This document shows positions 33,669 to 42,860 of a DNA stretch of 64,000 nt, one piece after another. The stretch comes from Candidatus Acetothermia bacterium. Lineage in GTDB: Bacteria; Bipolaricaulota; Bipolaricaulia; RBG-16-55-9; JANLFV01. Position 1 is the stretch's first letter. Each line of letters begins with the position of its first letter. The notes below the pieces were generated by a model. The model saw only the letters and a program-made list of their open reading frames with translations. It was not told where the DNA came from and searched no databases. The stretch spans positions 210,387 to 274,386 of the forward strand of contig JANLFV010000001.1 in NCBI GenBank assembly GCA_024653345.1, given 5' to 3'. The position numbers and the translations under genes were made by a program.

Positions 33669-34645
33669 CGGCCCTCACCTCCCCGCTCGCCCATGAGCTG
33701 CCGGATCACCGCTTTCGTCGCCCGGACCGCCTCGGGATGGCGCATGATCAGGATGTCGGCCCCCGCGAGGAGGTAGACATAGGCGGTCGTGGCCTCCCAA
33801 AGGGGCCCGCGCTTCTTGGGGTCGCCCCATTCGGGGACCTCGGCCTTCGCCTCCTTCACCCCCCAGACCTCGATCCCGATGTCGCAGAGGATCGGCATGG
33901 CCATCACCTTGTCCCCTTTCAAGCCGGCGATCCGGGTCCGCTCCATGATCGAATAGATGTATTCCAGGCCGTAGCCTAAGGCCCCGGTTGAGGGGAAGAT
34001 CACGATGTCCTCGAGCCTGAAGCCGGCGTCGAGCGCGAGGATGTTCACCTGCTTGGCGATGTTGATGTCCACGGGCGACTCGGCGATCAGCTTGTGCTTG
34101 TAGGCAGTGCAGAGGGCCGTGAGGGTCTTGTAATTGTCCTCGGTGATCGTCCCGAGGAGACAGTTCTCGCCCGCCACGGCCTCGGCCACCAAAGGGAAGA
34201 CCTCGTTATCCTTCTCGTCGTTCCCACAGCCCCAGATGATCAGCGGGACCCCGACCGACTCGAGAACCCGTCTGGCCGCCTGGGCTGCTTCCTTGGGGGA
34301 CTTATTCGCCCCGTTGGGGTCGCAGCCCTTCAGCCGGAGGCAGATGAGCTCGGCCCCATACTCCTCGACGCATTTTCGGGCCCACTCGCCGGGGTCGTGC
34401 ATCACCTCGGCGAACGGCTCCTTCACGGCCTCGGGCCACTCCTCCCCGGGGATGTCCCAGACCTCCATCGCCACCACCGGGGGATGGGGGATCGCCCCCT
34501 CGAAGTGATAGAACGGGAGAGTCGTCTCGCCCCCAACGGTGACGGTCGAGGTCCGGGTCCCGCCCTCTTCTTTTGTGGCCCCGATCTTGACGGTGTTGAT
34601 CGGGTTCGGCCAGCTCTGCTTCACCTCGGGGATCTTTACCTCCAT
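33665..34645 (-). CDS. acsD: Corrinoid iron-sulfur protein, small subunit
   Basis: CoFeSP small (delta) subunit, 326 residues. It pairs with AcsC to carry the methyl group from AcsE to acetyl-CoA synthase. TIM-barrel type sequence with LICLRLKGCDPNGANKSPKE, LIIWGCGNDEKD and GYGLEYIYSIMERTRI. The start overlaps the end of cooC by ten bases. Confidence 0.96.
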   Translation of the reverse strand: MEVKIPEVKQSWPNPINTVKIGATKEEGGTRTSTVTVGGETTLPFYHFEGAIPHPPVVAMEVWDIPGEEWPEAVKEPFAEVMHDPGEWARKCVEEYGAELICLRLKGCDPNGANKSPKEAAQAARRVLESVGVPLIIWGCGNDEKDNEVFPLVAEAVAGENCLLGTITEDNYKTLTALCTAYKHKLIAESPVDINIAKQVNILALDAGFRLEDIVIFPSTGALGYGLEYIYSIMERTRIAGLKGDKVMAMPILCDIGIEVWGVKEAKAEVPEWGDPKKRGPLWEATTAYVYLLAGADILIMRHPEAVRATKAVIRQLMGERGGEGR

Positions 34646-35436
34646 CTCTGCTCAACCTCCTTGGGGGTCGATCGTTCCTCTCGAGTCAGGGCTTCCAGCG
34701 ACCGGGCCAGCCCTCGCTTCGCCGGCGAGCCCGCCGAAAGGTTGCTCAGAGGCCGGCCCGCGAGCGCTAGCCTCAGGACCTCCTCGTCGTGGGGGACCAC
34801 CCCGAGGAGGGGTAGGCCGGTCTGGGCCAACTCCGCCTCTAAGGCCGGTGGGAGCTCGCCGGCCAGATCGTTCACCAACAGATACCGCCCCTTGATCCGC
34901 AGCTTGAGCGCGGCGGCCAGCTCGCTGATCCGCCTCGCCGAGCGGATCGAGATCGGGTCGGCCCGGGCCACGACGATTAAAGCATCGACATCCTGGGTGG
35001 TCCGGCGGGAGAGGTGCTCCATCCCCGCCTCGTTATCGATCACCACATACTTATAATTCCCGCGGAGCACATCGATGTATTTCCGCAGGATGTGGTTGAC
35101 CATGCAGTAGCACTTCGGCCCCTCGCCGTGGCCCATCACCAGGAGGTCCACGCCCTCGTCCTCGACTAGGCACTCCTGGAGCCCGAGCTCGAGATACTGC
35201 TCCTTGGGGAGGCCGGCGGGGAGGTCGGCGATCCGCTCGAGGGTCTCCTCGCGGAGCTCGCCGACGGTCCTGGCGACCTCGAGCCCCAGGAGCTCATGCA
35301 GGTTCACATTGGGGTCGGCATCGACCGCCAGGATCGGGCCCGCGCCCCTCTCCCGGAGGAGCTCGATCAGGAGGGCGGCGATCGTGGTCTTCCCCGTCCC
35401 GCCCTTGCCCGCTACAGCGATCGTGAATGGCATCAA
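34636..35436 (-). CDS. cooC: CooC/AcsF nickel-insertion ATPase, copy 1
   Basis: MinD-type ATPase thought to load nickel into CODH/ACS. 266 residues. Deviant Walker A GKGGTGKTT at 10-18, and the nickel-binding CxC at 109-111 within GPKCYCMVN. VVIDNEAGMEHLSR is the family's Walker B region. It lies inside the CODH/ACS operon between the corrinoid activator and acsD, five bases after the former. A second copy is at 42861. Confidence 0.94.
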   Translation of the reverse strand: MMPFTIAVAGKGGTGKTTIAALLIELLRERGAGPILAVDADPNVNLHELLGLEVARTVGELREETLERIADLPAGLPKEQYLELGLQECLVEDEGVDLLVMGHGEGPKCYCMVNHILRKYIDVLRGNYKYVVIDNEAGMEHLSRRTTQDVDALIVVARADPISIRSARRISELAAALKLRIKGRYLLVNDLAGELPPALEAELAQTGLPLLGVVPHDEEVLRLALAGRPLSNLSAGSPAKRGLARSLEALTREERSTPKEVEQRWR

Positions 35437-35441
35437 CTCAG

Positions 35442-37361
35442 TCAGACCCGCGCCTCCAGTCCCAGCCGCTTCGTGACCGTGGGGAAGAGGGAGAGGTCGG
35501 TGTGGGGGAGGAACTTGGCCGAGATGAACTCGTCGTAGTAGTAGGGGTAGGTGATGAGGTCGTAGTATGTCACGCTCTTCGAGATCTCATAGGCTCGGGC
35601 GTAGGCCTCCTCCGAGAGGAGGGCCATCTTCGCCCCGATGATCGAGGTGTTCCCCACGAACCGGACCCGCTCGAGTGGGATATCCGGGATCAGGCCGATC
35701 ATGATCGCCTTCTCCCGGTCGAGGTAGTTCCCGAACCCCCCGGCGATGAGGAGCTGCTCGATGTCCTGGAAGTCGAGGCCCATCGACTTGAGGAGGATCT
35801 TGGCCCCGGCGAAGATCGCGGCCTTGGCCCGCAGCAGGTTCTCGATGTCCCTCTGGGTGAGGACGATCTCCTTCCCGGTCTCCGTCCGGCCGGCCGGGAC
35901 GAGGACGAACTCGAGCTGGCCGTCCCGCTCCCGGACCCGGGGGGAGCTATCAGGGAGGAGTTGCCCTGAGCGGTCGATGTAGCCGGCGGCGAAGAGCCCG
36001 GCTACGGCGTCGATCAGCCCCGAGCCGCAGAGCCCCTTGGGCTTGGCGTCCCCGATCGTCTTATACCGGAGGTAGCCGTCCGGCGAGATCTCGACCCGCT
36101 CGATCGCCCCCCGGCTCGCCTTCATCCCGCACTTGACGCCGCTCCCCTCGAAGGCCGGCCCGGCGGAGGTGGAGCAGGTGAGGAGCCAGTCGCGGTTCCC
36201 TAGGACAATCTCCCCATTGGTCCCGATGTCGATGAACATCGTCAGCCTTCTTGTCTGGTAGAGCCCGGTGGCGAGGATCCCCGCGGTCGTGTCCCCCCCG
36301 ACCCAGCTCCCGATGCTCGGCATGGTATAGAGCAGCCCGCGGGGGTTGATCTTGATCCCCACCTCCGCGGCCCGGACCGGCGGAGGGGCGGTGGCCGCGG
36401 GGATGTAGGGGCTCTTTCGGATCCTCGTGGGGTCGAGCCCCAAGAGGAAGTGGAGCATCGTCGTATTCCCGGCGCAACAGAGGGCGGTCACATCGCTCAG
36501 CTCGGCCTTATTCCTCGAGATGAGGGCCGAGATCAGGTTGTTGATGTCCCCGACGATCGCCTCGTTCAGGGGCTTCAGTCCCTCCCGCTCGGCGTAGATG
36601 ATCCTCCTTGTCACCTCCTCCCCGAAGGGCATCTGGGAGTTGTAGCACGCCTCGGCGTCGATCGTCCTCGAGGTCGAGAGGTCGACGAGGTGGGCCACGA
36701 CGGTCGAGGTCCCGACATCGACGGCCAGGCCGAAGTTTTGCCCCGCGCGATCCCCCGGCTCGACCTGGATCAGCTCGACCGTCCCGCCCCGCCTCCCTAA
36801 GGTCACGGTCACCTTCCAGCCGCTCGCTCGGAGGAGCTTGGGGAGGGACTGGAGGACCTTGAGCCCGGTCTGCATCGGCAAGGCGGGGATGTAGCGCCGG
36901 ATCTCGCGGTAGAGCCGCTCTTGGTCCGCGAGGTTATCCTGCAAGCTCGGTGGCGGGAGCTCGAGGTAGAGCTTCTTCACCAAGGGGTCGTGGCGGAAGA
37001 GGGCCTCCTCCTCGGAGGCGGCATAGAGGGCCCGGAACCGCTGGGCGTCCTCATCGATGAGGATCTGAGCCCCCTCGGCCCGCGACTCCGGCGGGATGAG
37101 GACCTCGACATCCCCGAGGACCTTAGTCTGGCAGGCGAGGGTATAGCCCCGCTGGACCTCCTCTCGCGTGAGCAAGGTGGTGGGGGCGGCCTCGACCTCA
37201 CCGCCCTTGATGATCACCCGGCAGCGGCCGCAGATCCCGTCCCCGCCGCAGATCGAGGCGATGAAGATCCCCGCCTCCTTAGCGATCTCGAGGAGCGTCT
37301 TCCCGCGCTCGGCCTCCACGGCCTCGCCTGTGGGGTAGAAGGTGACCCGGACCTTCTTCAT
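35442..37361 (-). CDS. acsV: Reductive activator of the corrinoid iron-sulfur protein (RACo)
   Basis: Reactivates Co(II) CoFeSP by ATP-dependent reduction. 639 residues: an N-terminal [2Fe-2S] ferredoxin domain with cysteines near 38, 44, 47 and 77 (SICGGDGICGRC, LACQT), a linker and middle domain, then an ASKHA-type ATPase fold (FGLAVDVGTSTVVAHLVDL, MFIDIGTNGEIVLGN, CSTSAGPAFEGSGV, LIAGGFGNYLD). It stands next to acsC, whose cobalt it reduces, with only 3 bases between them. Confidence 0.95.
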   Translation of the reverse strand: MKKVRVTFYPTGEAVEAERGKTLLEIAKEAGIFIASICGGDGICGRCRVIIKGGEVEAAPTTLLTREEVQRGYTLACQTKVLGDVEVLIPPESRAEGAQILIDEDAQRFRALYAASEEEALFRHDPLVKKLYLELPPPSLQDNLADQERLYREIRRYIPALPMQTGLKVLQSLPKLLRASGWKVTVTLGRRGGTVELIQVEPGDRAGQNFGLAVDVGTSTVVAHLVDLSTSRTIDAEACYNSQMPFGEEVTRRIIYAEREGLKPLNEAIVGDINNLISALISRNKAELSDVTALCCAGNTTMLHFLLGLDPTRIRKSPYIPAATAPPPVRAAEVGIKINPRGLLYTMPSIGSWVGGDTTAGILATGLYQTRRLTMFIDIGTNGEIVLGNRDWLLTCSTSAGPAFEGSGVKCGMKASRGAIERVEISPDGYLRYKTIGDAKPKGLCGSGLIDAVAGLFAAGYIDRSGQLLPDSSPRVRERDGQLEFVLVPAGRTETGKEIVLTQRDIENLLRAKAAIFAGAKILLKSMGLDFQDIEQLLIAGGFGNYLDREKAIMIGLIPDIPLERVRFVGNTSIIGAKMALLSEEAYARAYEISKSVTYYDLITYPYYYDEFISAKFLPHTDLSLFPTVTKRLGLEARV

Positions 37362-37364
37362 CGT

Positions 37365-38717
37365 CTAGTTCGGACTCCACTCGTTCCGCAGGAAGGCCGG
37401 GATCCCCGCGGCATCCTCAGGTCCGACGATCACCTCCCAGCCGGTCTCCTCCTGGATCTCCATCTTCAGGACCGCCACCAGGCCGGGGATGATCAGCTTC
37501 TTGTGCCGGACCTTCTCCATCGCTCCATACTCCTTGACCGCTTTGATGATCCGCTCGGCTGTGAACTTGTCGTCGGCGTAGGCGTTGAGGACCCCCAGCC
37601 CTTCGGTGTTCACGACCGCGATGTAGGCCGGGACCTTGCTATTCTCCACCTCCCCCTCGACGGTGAAGTAGGTGAGGGCGAAGTTGGTGGTGACCAGGAC
37701 CGGGCTCTCCTCATTCGGGGCCCCGACCTCATAGAGCTTGGGCTCGATGGCGTTGGGGACCTGCGGGTCGGTGTAGATGTTCTGCCGGACGGTCAGGAGC
37801 GGGAGGAGTTGCCAGCTCTCGGCCCTGTTCAGGACCACGAGGCTCCCATACTTGCAGATGTAGGCCGTGGCTTCGGCGGCCTCTTCCATTGGCGAGTTGG
37901 AGTTGGTGAAGACCATCGTGGGGTAGCCCAGCGGGCGGAAGGTCTTCTCCAGCGCGAGCCTCCGGATGAGGACCAATCTGGTCAGGTTCTCCAGGAGCCC
38001 CTTCCCCCCGGGGTCGAGGACCAGGTCCTCGACCCCCTTCCCTTTCACTCGTTCGACGAGCTCGACCAGCCCCTCCAGCGTCGGGGCCCGGACCGCCAGT
38101 GGGACCTTGTATTTCGCCGCCAGCGCGCTCATCTCCTCCCAGTTCTCGGGGGTGGCGGCCCAGATCAGCGACCGGCCCTCAGCTACGGCCTCGAGGGCCG
38201 GCGCGAGGGCCTTCGGATCGGGGCAGAGGAGGACCAGTGGGAGCTTCGTCCTCCCCTTGACCCGCTCGACCGCCGCGGCATAGCGGTTCCCGTCGCTCCC
38301 CTGGGCCTGGTGCTCGACCGCCACCAGGTCCACGCCGATCTCCTGGCCCACGCGGACGAACCTCAGGCCGTTGATCTTCTCCACCCGCCTGTCCAGCTCC
38401 TCATCGCTCAGGCCGGCCTGGACCTTGACCGCGAGCCCCGTCGGATGATGAAACTTCTCCTCATGGTGGAAGAGGACCGTCTCCCCGCCGAGCACGAGCT
38501 CCTTCTCGCCCGTTCCGATCCGGACCGTCCGCATCGGCGGGGCCTGGGCCTCCCCGAGGGCGGCCTTGGCCTCGGCGGAGGCATGAGGGCACTGCTCGAG
38601 GGCCACTTTCTTCGCCGCCACCTGCATGGCGAAGGCCATACATGTGGGGAAGCGGCAGTCCCCGCAATTGGTCTTCGGCAGGAGCTTGTATATGTCGATG
38701 CCAGTCAGCTTCTTCAC
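37365..38717 (-). CDS. acsC: Corrinoid iron-sulfur protein, large subunit
   Basis: CoFeSP large (gamma) subunit, 450 residues. The N-terminal [4Fe-4S] domain has cysteines at 18, 21, 26 and 43 (TNCGDCRFPTCMAF). A TIM barrel follows, then a C-terminal cobalamin-binding domain beginning around YITDP-like and ALTYFTVEGEVENSKVPAYI. Accepts methyl from AcsE and donates it to AcsB. It lies 22 bases after the acsB stop. Confidence 0.96.
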   Translation of the reverse strand: MKKLTGIDIYKLLPKTNCGDCRFPTCMAFAMQVAAKKVALEQCPHASAEAKAALGEAQAPPMRTVRIGTGEKELVLGGETVLFHHEEKFHHPTGLAVKVQAGLSDEELDRRVEKINGLRFVRVGQEIGVDLVAVEHQAQGSDGNRYAAAVERVKGRTKLPLVLLCPDPKALAPALEAVAEGRSLIWAATPENWEEMSALAAKYKVPLAVRAPTLEGLVELVERVKGKGVEDLVLDPGGKGLLENLTRLVLIRRLALEKTFRPLGYPTMVFTNSNSPMEEAAEATAYICKYGSLVVLNRAESWQLLPLLTVRQNIYTDPQVPNAIEPKLYEVGAPNEESPVLVTTNFALTYFTVEGEVENSKVPAYIAVVNTEGLGVLNAYADDKFTAERIIKAVKEYGAMEKVRHKKLIIPGLVAVLKMEIQEETGWEVIVGPEDAAGIPAFLRNEWSPN

Positions 38718-38739
38718 CGCGGTTCCCTCCTGGACTGGA

Positions 38740-40959
38740 CTAGATGATCGGCTCCATCTCCAGGGCCGGATGGCCCACCTTCCGGAGGAACTCCAGGAGC
38801 TCCTCGGTGGTCGTGGCCTCCTCTTCAGTGGCGATCTTATCGATCAAGTCCGGCTCACCGATCTCCTGGAGCCTCTTCTCGAGCCGCTCCCGGATCTCCT
38901 CCTTCAGTTCCTTCGGCATCCAGACGACCCTCCTGATCCCCCCTCAGCGGAGATGAACTTCTCGCTGGTGATGTAGAGCTTCCCGATCCCCAAAAAGCCG
39001 GGGGTCTGGACCCCGCCGCCGATCTCGCCGGCCATGGTGGAGAAGGTCATCCCGATCGGGGTCATCCCCATGTATTCCCGGTTTACGAGCATCACCCCGT
39101 TCGTCTCGGGCAAGACCGCGGCGATCACCTCGAAGCAGCCGCAGCTCGTTTGAGGGTCGGTCATGATGGAATACATGCTCACGCGCTCGAGGTTCCCGTT
39201 AGAGGCCTGGGCGACATACTCATTGACCCCGGCGAAGATCCCGTGGACCGGGTCGAGGACCTCGCCCTTCTTCACCGGCTTGTTCGGGCCGTGGGGGTCC
39301 ATCTCGTAGCTCGCGCCGCAGTCGAGCCAGGTGTAGGCCCCGCAGAGGCCCAACCGCTGGGGGGTGACGATGCAGACATGGTTCGGGGCATAGGACTGGC
39401 AGAGGATGCAAGAATAGAATGTATCGACACTTTCGTCCTTGAGCCCCATGACTCGCTCGTCCCGCTGGCGGTAGATCTTCCGCGCCTCCTCGATCAGCCG
39501 GTCGACTTGGGCCTGGTCGGTGACGATCTTGACCTGGACCTTATCGACGATCGCCCCGAAGTCCTCCTTGAACTTGGCGACGAGGACCTCGCCGTAGTGC
39601 CGCAAGCGAAAGCCCTTCTGATAGGCCTCCTTGCTGATCCTCACCCAGGGGATGTCCCGCTGGCCGATGTGCATCACCCCGTTGATGCAACTGATGAAGT
39701 GGTGGATCCGCCGCTCGAGCACCGGCTCGAAGTCCACCTTCAGGTTCCGCCCGGCCACATCGACGATCAAGCCCAGGGGCATCGCCTCGCCCTCCTTGGC
39801 CTGGTCGATGTCCGGTCCGATCAGCTCGATCTTGCCGTCCTCGACCTCCTCCATCGGCCGGGCCCGCAGGAGCTCGAAGGCCGTGGAATATTTCCCGCCG
39901 AACTCGACATAGAGGTTCTCCTTCCGGACCCGCTCGCCCTCGAAGCCCGCACCATAAGGGACGGGGATGGGGATCTTAGTGATCTTGAGCTTGAGGCCCC
40001 GGACCTCCACGGCCTTGGTCACGATCTTGTCCAATGGGACCCCGGAGACGACATGCTCGTAGGTGCAGATCCCCCTGGGAAGGATCTGGGGGATGTTCAC
40101 ATCCGAGATAACGGGGAAGCCGAAGTTGATCGCCCCCGCGGCGGTAGCATACTTCTCATCGGTGAGGAGCTGGCCGCCGTCCGCGTGGGGATCGTGGTCC
40201 GCGTCGAGGGCCAGGACGAAGGCATGGACCCTCTCTTTGTTGTAAAGCAAGATCTTCCGCGCCGCCTCCAGGTCCCCGGGCTTGACCCCACCGAAGGTCA
40301 TCGCCGCCCTCGCGGCGAAATTGAGGGCATGGACCGCGGCTGAAGTATCTTTCCCGTAGGGGACAAGGAAGGTGTCCCAATTCATCTCCACGCCCTCTTC
40401 ATGCAACTGCTCGGCCATCGAGCGGCCGTTGGTGTTCGAGGCCATGAAGACGAGGATGTTCCTCTCCTGGAGGGAGCGGGCCAGCTCGACCGCCTCCTTA
40501 ATTCGTCGGCAAGGCCCCGACGCAGGCGGCGAACCCCGGCATCCGGCCGTCGACGAGCTTGATCCCCTGCGTTCTGAGAATGGAATCGTCGGTGAACCCG
40601 AGCCAGGGCTCCTTCGGCTCCTCTCCCCTCAAGTATTTGAGGGCCTCGATGATCTCCTCCGCGATCAGGGTGGCGATCCCCGCGTCCAGGGCGTTCCCAA
40701 GATAAGGGAGCCAGAGCCGCTCCTCCGGGACCGGCGGGAGGAGGGATTTAGCCCAGTCGAGGGCCTTCTGGGCGTCGGCCAGGGTCTTGACCTCCAGCCC
40801 GGTGAGGGCGAGGATCAAGGGCAAGTAGTAGGCCGTATTGGGGAAGCCGATCCCCTTCTCCGGCCCGAAGGCCTCGACCGCCTGGCGGAGCCCCTCCTCC
40901 GCCTGGGCCACATACTTGTGCGCGCCGCGGATGGCCGCACTGGCGATGATCCTCGACAT
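38740..40959 (-). CDS. acsB: Acetyl-CoA synthase, interrupted by two compensating frameshifts
   Basis: Forms acetyl-CoA from CO, methyl-CoFeSP and CoA. Read through, it is about 739 residues, as in Moorella. Piece 1 (40959-40501) encodes the N-terminal CODH-contact domain (AEEGLRQAVEAFGPEKGIGF). A TAA at 40500-40498 interrupts it, and the sequence resumes in another frame as KEAVELARSLQERNILVF. Piece 2 carries every A-cluster ligand (SCILCQSYAPNHVC, GLCG, SCGCFE). The second break is in a six-G run at 38943-38938; with one G added it reads AEGGIRRVVWMPKELKEEI and ends at TAG 38740. The total length is divisible by three, so the breaks cancel. Sequence errors are likely for at least the second. 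Confidence 0.88.
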
Positions 40960-40971
40960 CTTTCAACCTCC

Positions 40972-42273
40972 TTAACTCACGAGCCTCATCGTCTCGATCA
41001 ATTCCTGGTATTCCCGCTCGGGGAACCGCTCGCTCCGGCCCTCGATGAGCGGCAGGACCTCCGAGAAGCCGAACGACTCCCGGAGGAGCTGGTCCTTGAG
41101 CCCGGCGACGCTCACGCCCTTCGCCACGAGCGAGCGGATGAGCCCGGCATTCTCGATCTCCCCGACCAGGATGAACCCCACCACCCGGTCGCCGCGGAGG
41201 ACCAGCCGCTTATAGACCCGCGGCGCGGGCTGGACGATCAGCTCCTCATCGAAGTCCCGCTCGCGCAGGCCCGCCAGCCCGGCGGAGATGACCGGGAGGT
41301 CGAAGAGCTGGACGGAGTTCATCCCGATCGAGCCCCGGTAGACCGCCTCCTTCGCCGCCATGTTCAGCCCCGCGACCCGCCCCTGCTCCACGGCGCAAGG
41401 CCAGAGGGCGTTGGTCCAGTGCTCCCCACGGACCACATCGTAGCTCTGGGCCACATCCCCCGCGGCATAGATGTTCGGGATGTTCGTCCGGCAGTGCTCG
41501 TCGATGATGATCCCGTAATCATACCGGACCTCGGTCCCCTCGACCGGCTCGAGGTTGGCCCGGACTCCCTTCCCGACGACGACAAGCTGGCAGGGGAGCT
41601 CCTCGCCTGATCTCATGAGCACGCCCGTGACCTGGCTGTCGCCCAGGATCTTCGCCGGCTCCATCCCGGTGGCGACCTTGATCCCGTGGGCCTCCAGAAG
41701 CTCTCCGTAGATCTCGCTCGCCCGGGCGTCGATCATCTGGGAGAGGAGGTGGGGCGAGCCGACGGCCACGGTCACCTCGACCCCGCGGGCCCGAAGGCCG
41801 ACGGCTGCCTTCAGGCCCACCAGGCCCCCGCCGAGGACGACTGCCTCCTTCACCTCGGGGAGGAGCCTTAGCATCTCCTTCGCGTCCTTAAGCGTCCGGA
41901 AGCCGAAGACGCCCCTCTTCTCGAGCCCCTCGATCTCGGGGAAGACCGGCACGGCCCCGGTGGCGAGGAGCAGATTGTCGTATTCCAGTTCCTCGCCGTT
42001 ATCGAGGATCACCCGGTTGGCCCGGGGCTCGACCCGGACGGCCCTCCTCCCGAGGCGGGCCTCGATCCGGTTCCGCTCGTAGAAGTCGGGCGGGCGATAG
42101 TAAATCCTCTCCTCGGGGAGCTCGCCCGCGAGGTAGTAAGAGATGAGGGGACGGGAATATAAGGGGTTGGGCTCATCAGAGATCATGACGATCTCGCAGG
42201 TGGGATCGGCCCGGCGGAGGGCCTCAGCGGCGCTGATCCCGGCCGCGCTGCTCCCGATGATGATGTTCTTCAA
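40972..42273 (-). CDS. FAD/NAD(P)-dependent oxidoreductase paired with CooF
   Basis: 433 residues of the pyridine-nucleotide-disulfide oxidoreductase fold, close to NADH oxidase/nitrite-reductase-like FNOR proteins. FAD motif IIIGSSAAGISAAEALRR, NAD motif AVVLGGGLVGLKAAVGL, and IPNIYAAGDVAQSYDVV are clear. No redox CxxxxC pair is present. In several CO-metabolising anaerobes the set CooS-CooF-FNOR moves electrons between CO and NAD(P)/ferredoxin. The order here (cooF, this gene, acsB) supports the same role. It overlaps cooF by four bases. Confidence 0.88.
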   Translation of the reverse strand: MKNIIIGSSAAGISAAEALRRADPTCEIVMISDEPNPLYSRPLISYYLAGELPEERIYYRPPDFYERNRIEARLGRRAVRVEPRANRVILDNGEELEYDNLLLATGAVPVFPEIEGLEKRGVFGFRTLKDAKEMLRLLPEVKEAVVLGGGLVGLKAAVGLRARGVEVTVAVGSPHLLSQMIDARASEIYGELLEAHGIKVATGMEPAKILGDSQVTGVLMRSGEELPCQLVVVGKGVRANLEPVEGTEVRYDYGIIIDEHCRTNIPNIYAAGDVAQSYDVVRGEHWTNALWPCAVEQGRVAGLNMAAKEAVYRGSIGMNSVQLFDLPVISAGLAGLRERDFDEELIVQPAPRVYKRLVLRGDRVVGFILVGEIENAGLIRSLVAKGVSVAGLKDQLLRESFGFSEVLPLIEGRSERFPEREYQELIETMRLVS

Positions 42274-42767
42274 TACGGGACCACCTCCTCCTCTAGGAGC
42301 CGCTTAAACTCCACGAACTCCCCGGCGAAGAGGGCCTCGGTCGGACAGGCCTCGACGCAGGCATATCTCGCCCGGCCGGCCTTCCCTTCCCGGTCGGGGC
42401 AGAGGTCGCACTTCAGGGCCACCTTGAGCTTGCTGGGGGTGATCGCCCCGAACGGGCAGGCCATCACGCACATCCAGCAGCCGACGCACCTCTCCTGGTC
42501 GACGAGCACGACCCCGTCTTCATGGTGCATCGCCCCGGTGATGCAGGCATCAACGCACGGCGCGGGGTCGCAGTGGTGGCAAGCGAGCGAGATGTTCAGG
42601 CTCACGCTGCCGAAAGGGGCGGCCTGGACCTCGCGTCGCCCGACGGGGGCCTCGCCCTCCAGGACCGCGCGGAAGAGGTCCTTGCTCGAGGAATGCTCGA
42701 CAGCACAGGCGAGCTCACAGGCCCCGCAGGCCAGGCAGCGGCGCAGGTCGCAGAAGATTCTCTCCAT
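42270..42767 (-). CDS. cooF: CooF-like polyferredoxin
   Basis: 165 residues with four cysteine clusters for [4Fe-4S] centres: CDLRRCLACGACELAC, CHHCDPAPCVDAC, CVGCWMCVMACPF and CDLC...CVEACP. It is the HycB/CooF type that transfers electrons to or from CODH. ATG 42767 (MERIFCDLRRC) follows GGAGGAGAAG; the open frame extends upstream to 42842 but would cross the promoter. It is first gene of the eleven-gene CODH/ACS operon. Confidence 0.92.
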   Translation of the reverse strand: MERIFCDLRRCLACGACELACAVEHSSSKDLFRAVLEGEAPVGRREVQAAPFGSVSLNISLACHHCDPAPCVDACITGAMHHEDGVVLVDQERCVGCWMCVMACPFGAITPSKLKVALKCDLCPDREGKAGRARYACVEACPTEALFAGEFVEFKRLLEEEVVPY

Positions 42768-42813
42768 CTTCTCCTCCAATTCGGCCCTACACGGGAATGG
42801 GGCACCAGCCGGG

Positions 42814-42842
42814 ATTATAGCATTGGGCCTGCTGGTGATCAA
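42814..42842 (-). promoter_or_regulatory. Main promoter of the CODH/ACS operon
   Basis: Minus strand TTGATC (42842-42837), a 17-base spacer and a perfect TATAAT (42819-42814), giving a leader of about 40 bases before cooF. Downstream genes follow with overlaps or gaps of at most 32 bases, so this probably drives everything down to cooT. Confidence 0.78.
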
Positions 42843-42860
42843 GTCCGGAGCTGAGGGCGA

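Noticed and set aside
40498-40503. RF2-type programmed +1 frameshift in acsB
   Set aside because: In prfB the Shine-Dalgarno-like element lies upstream of the shift site; here AAGGAGG overlaps and follows the stop, so the mechanism would not apply directly. A plain indel remains more likely.
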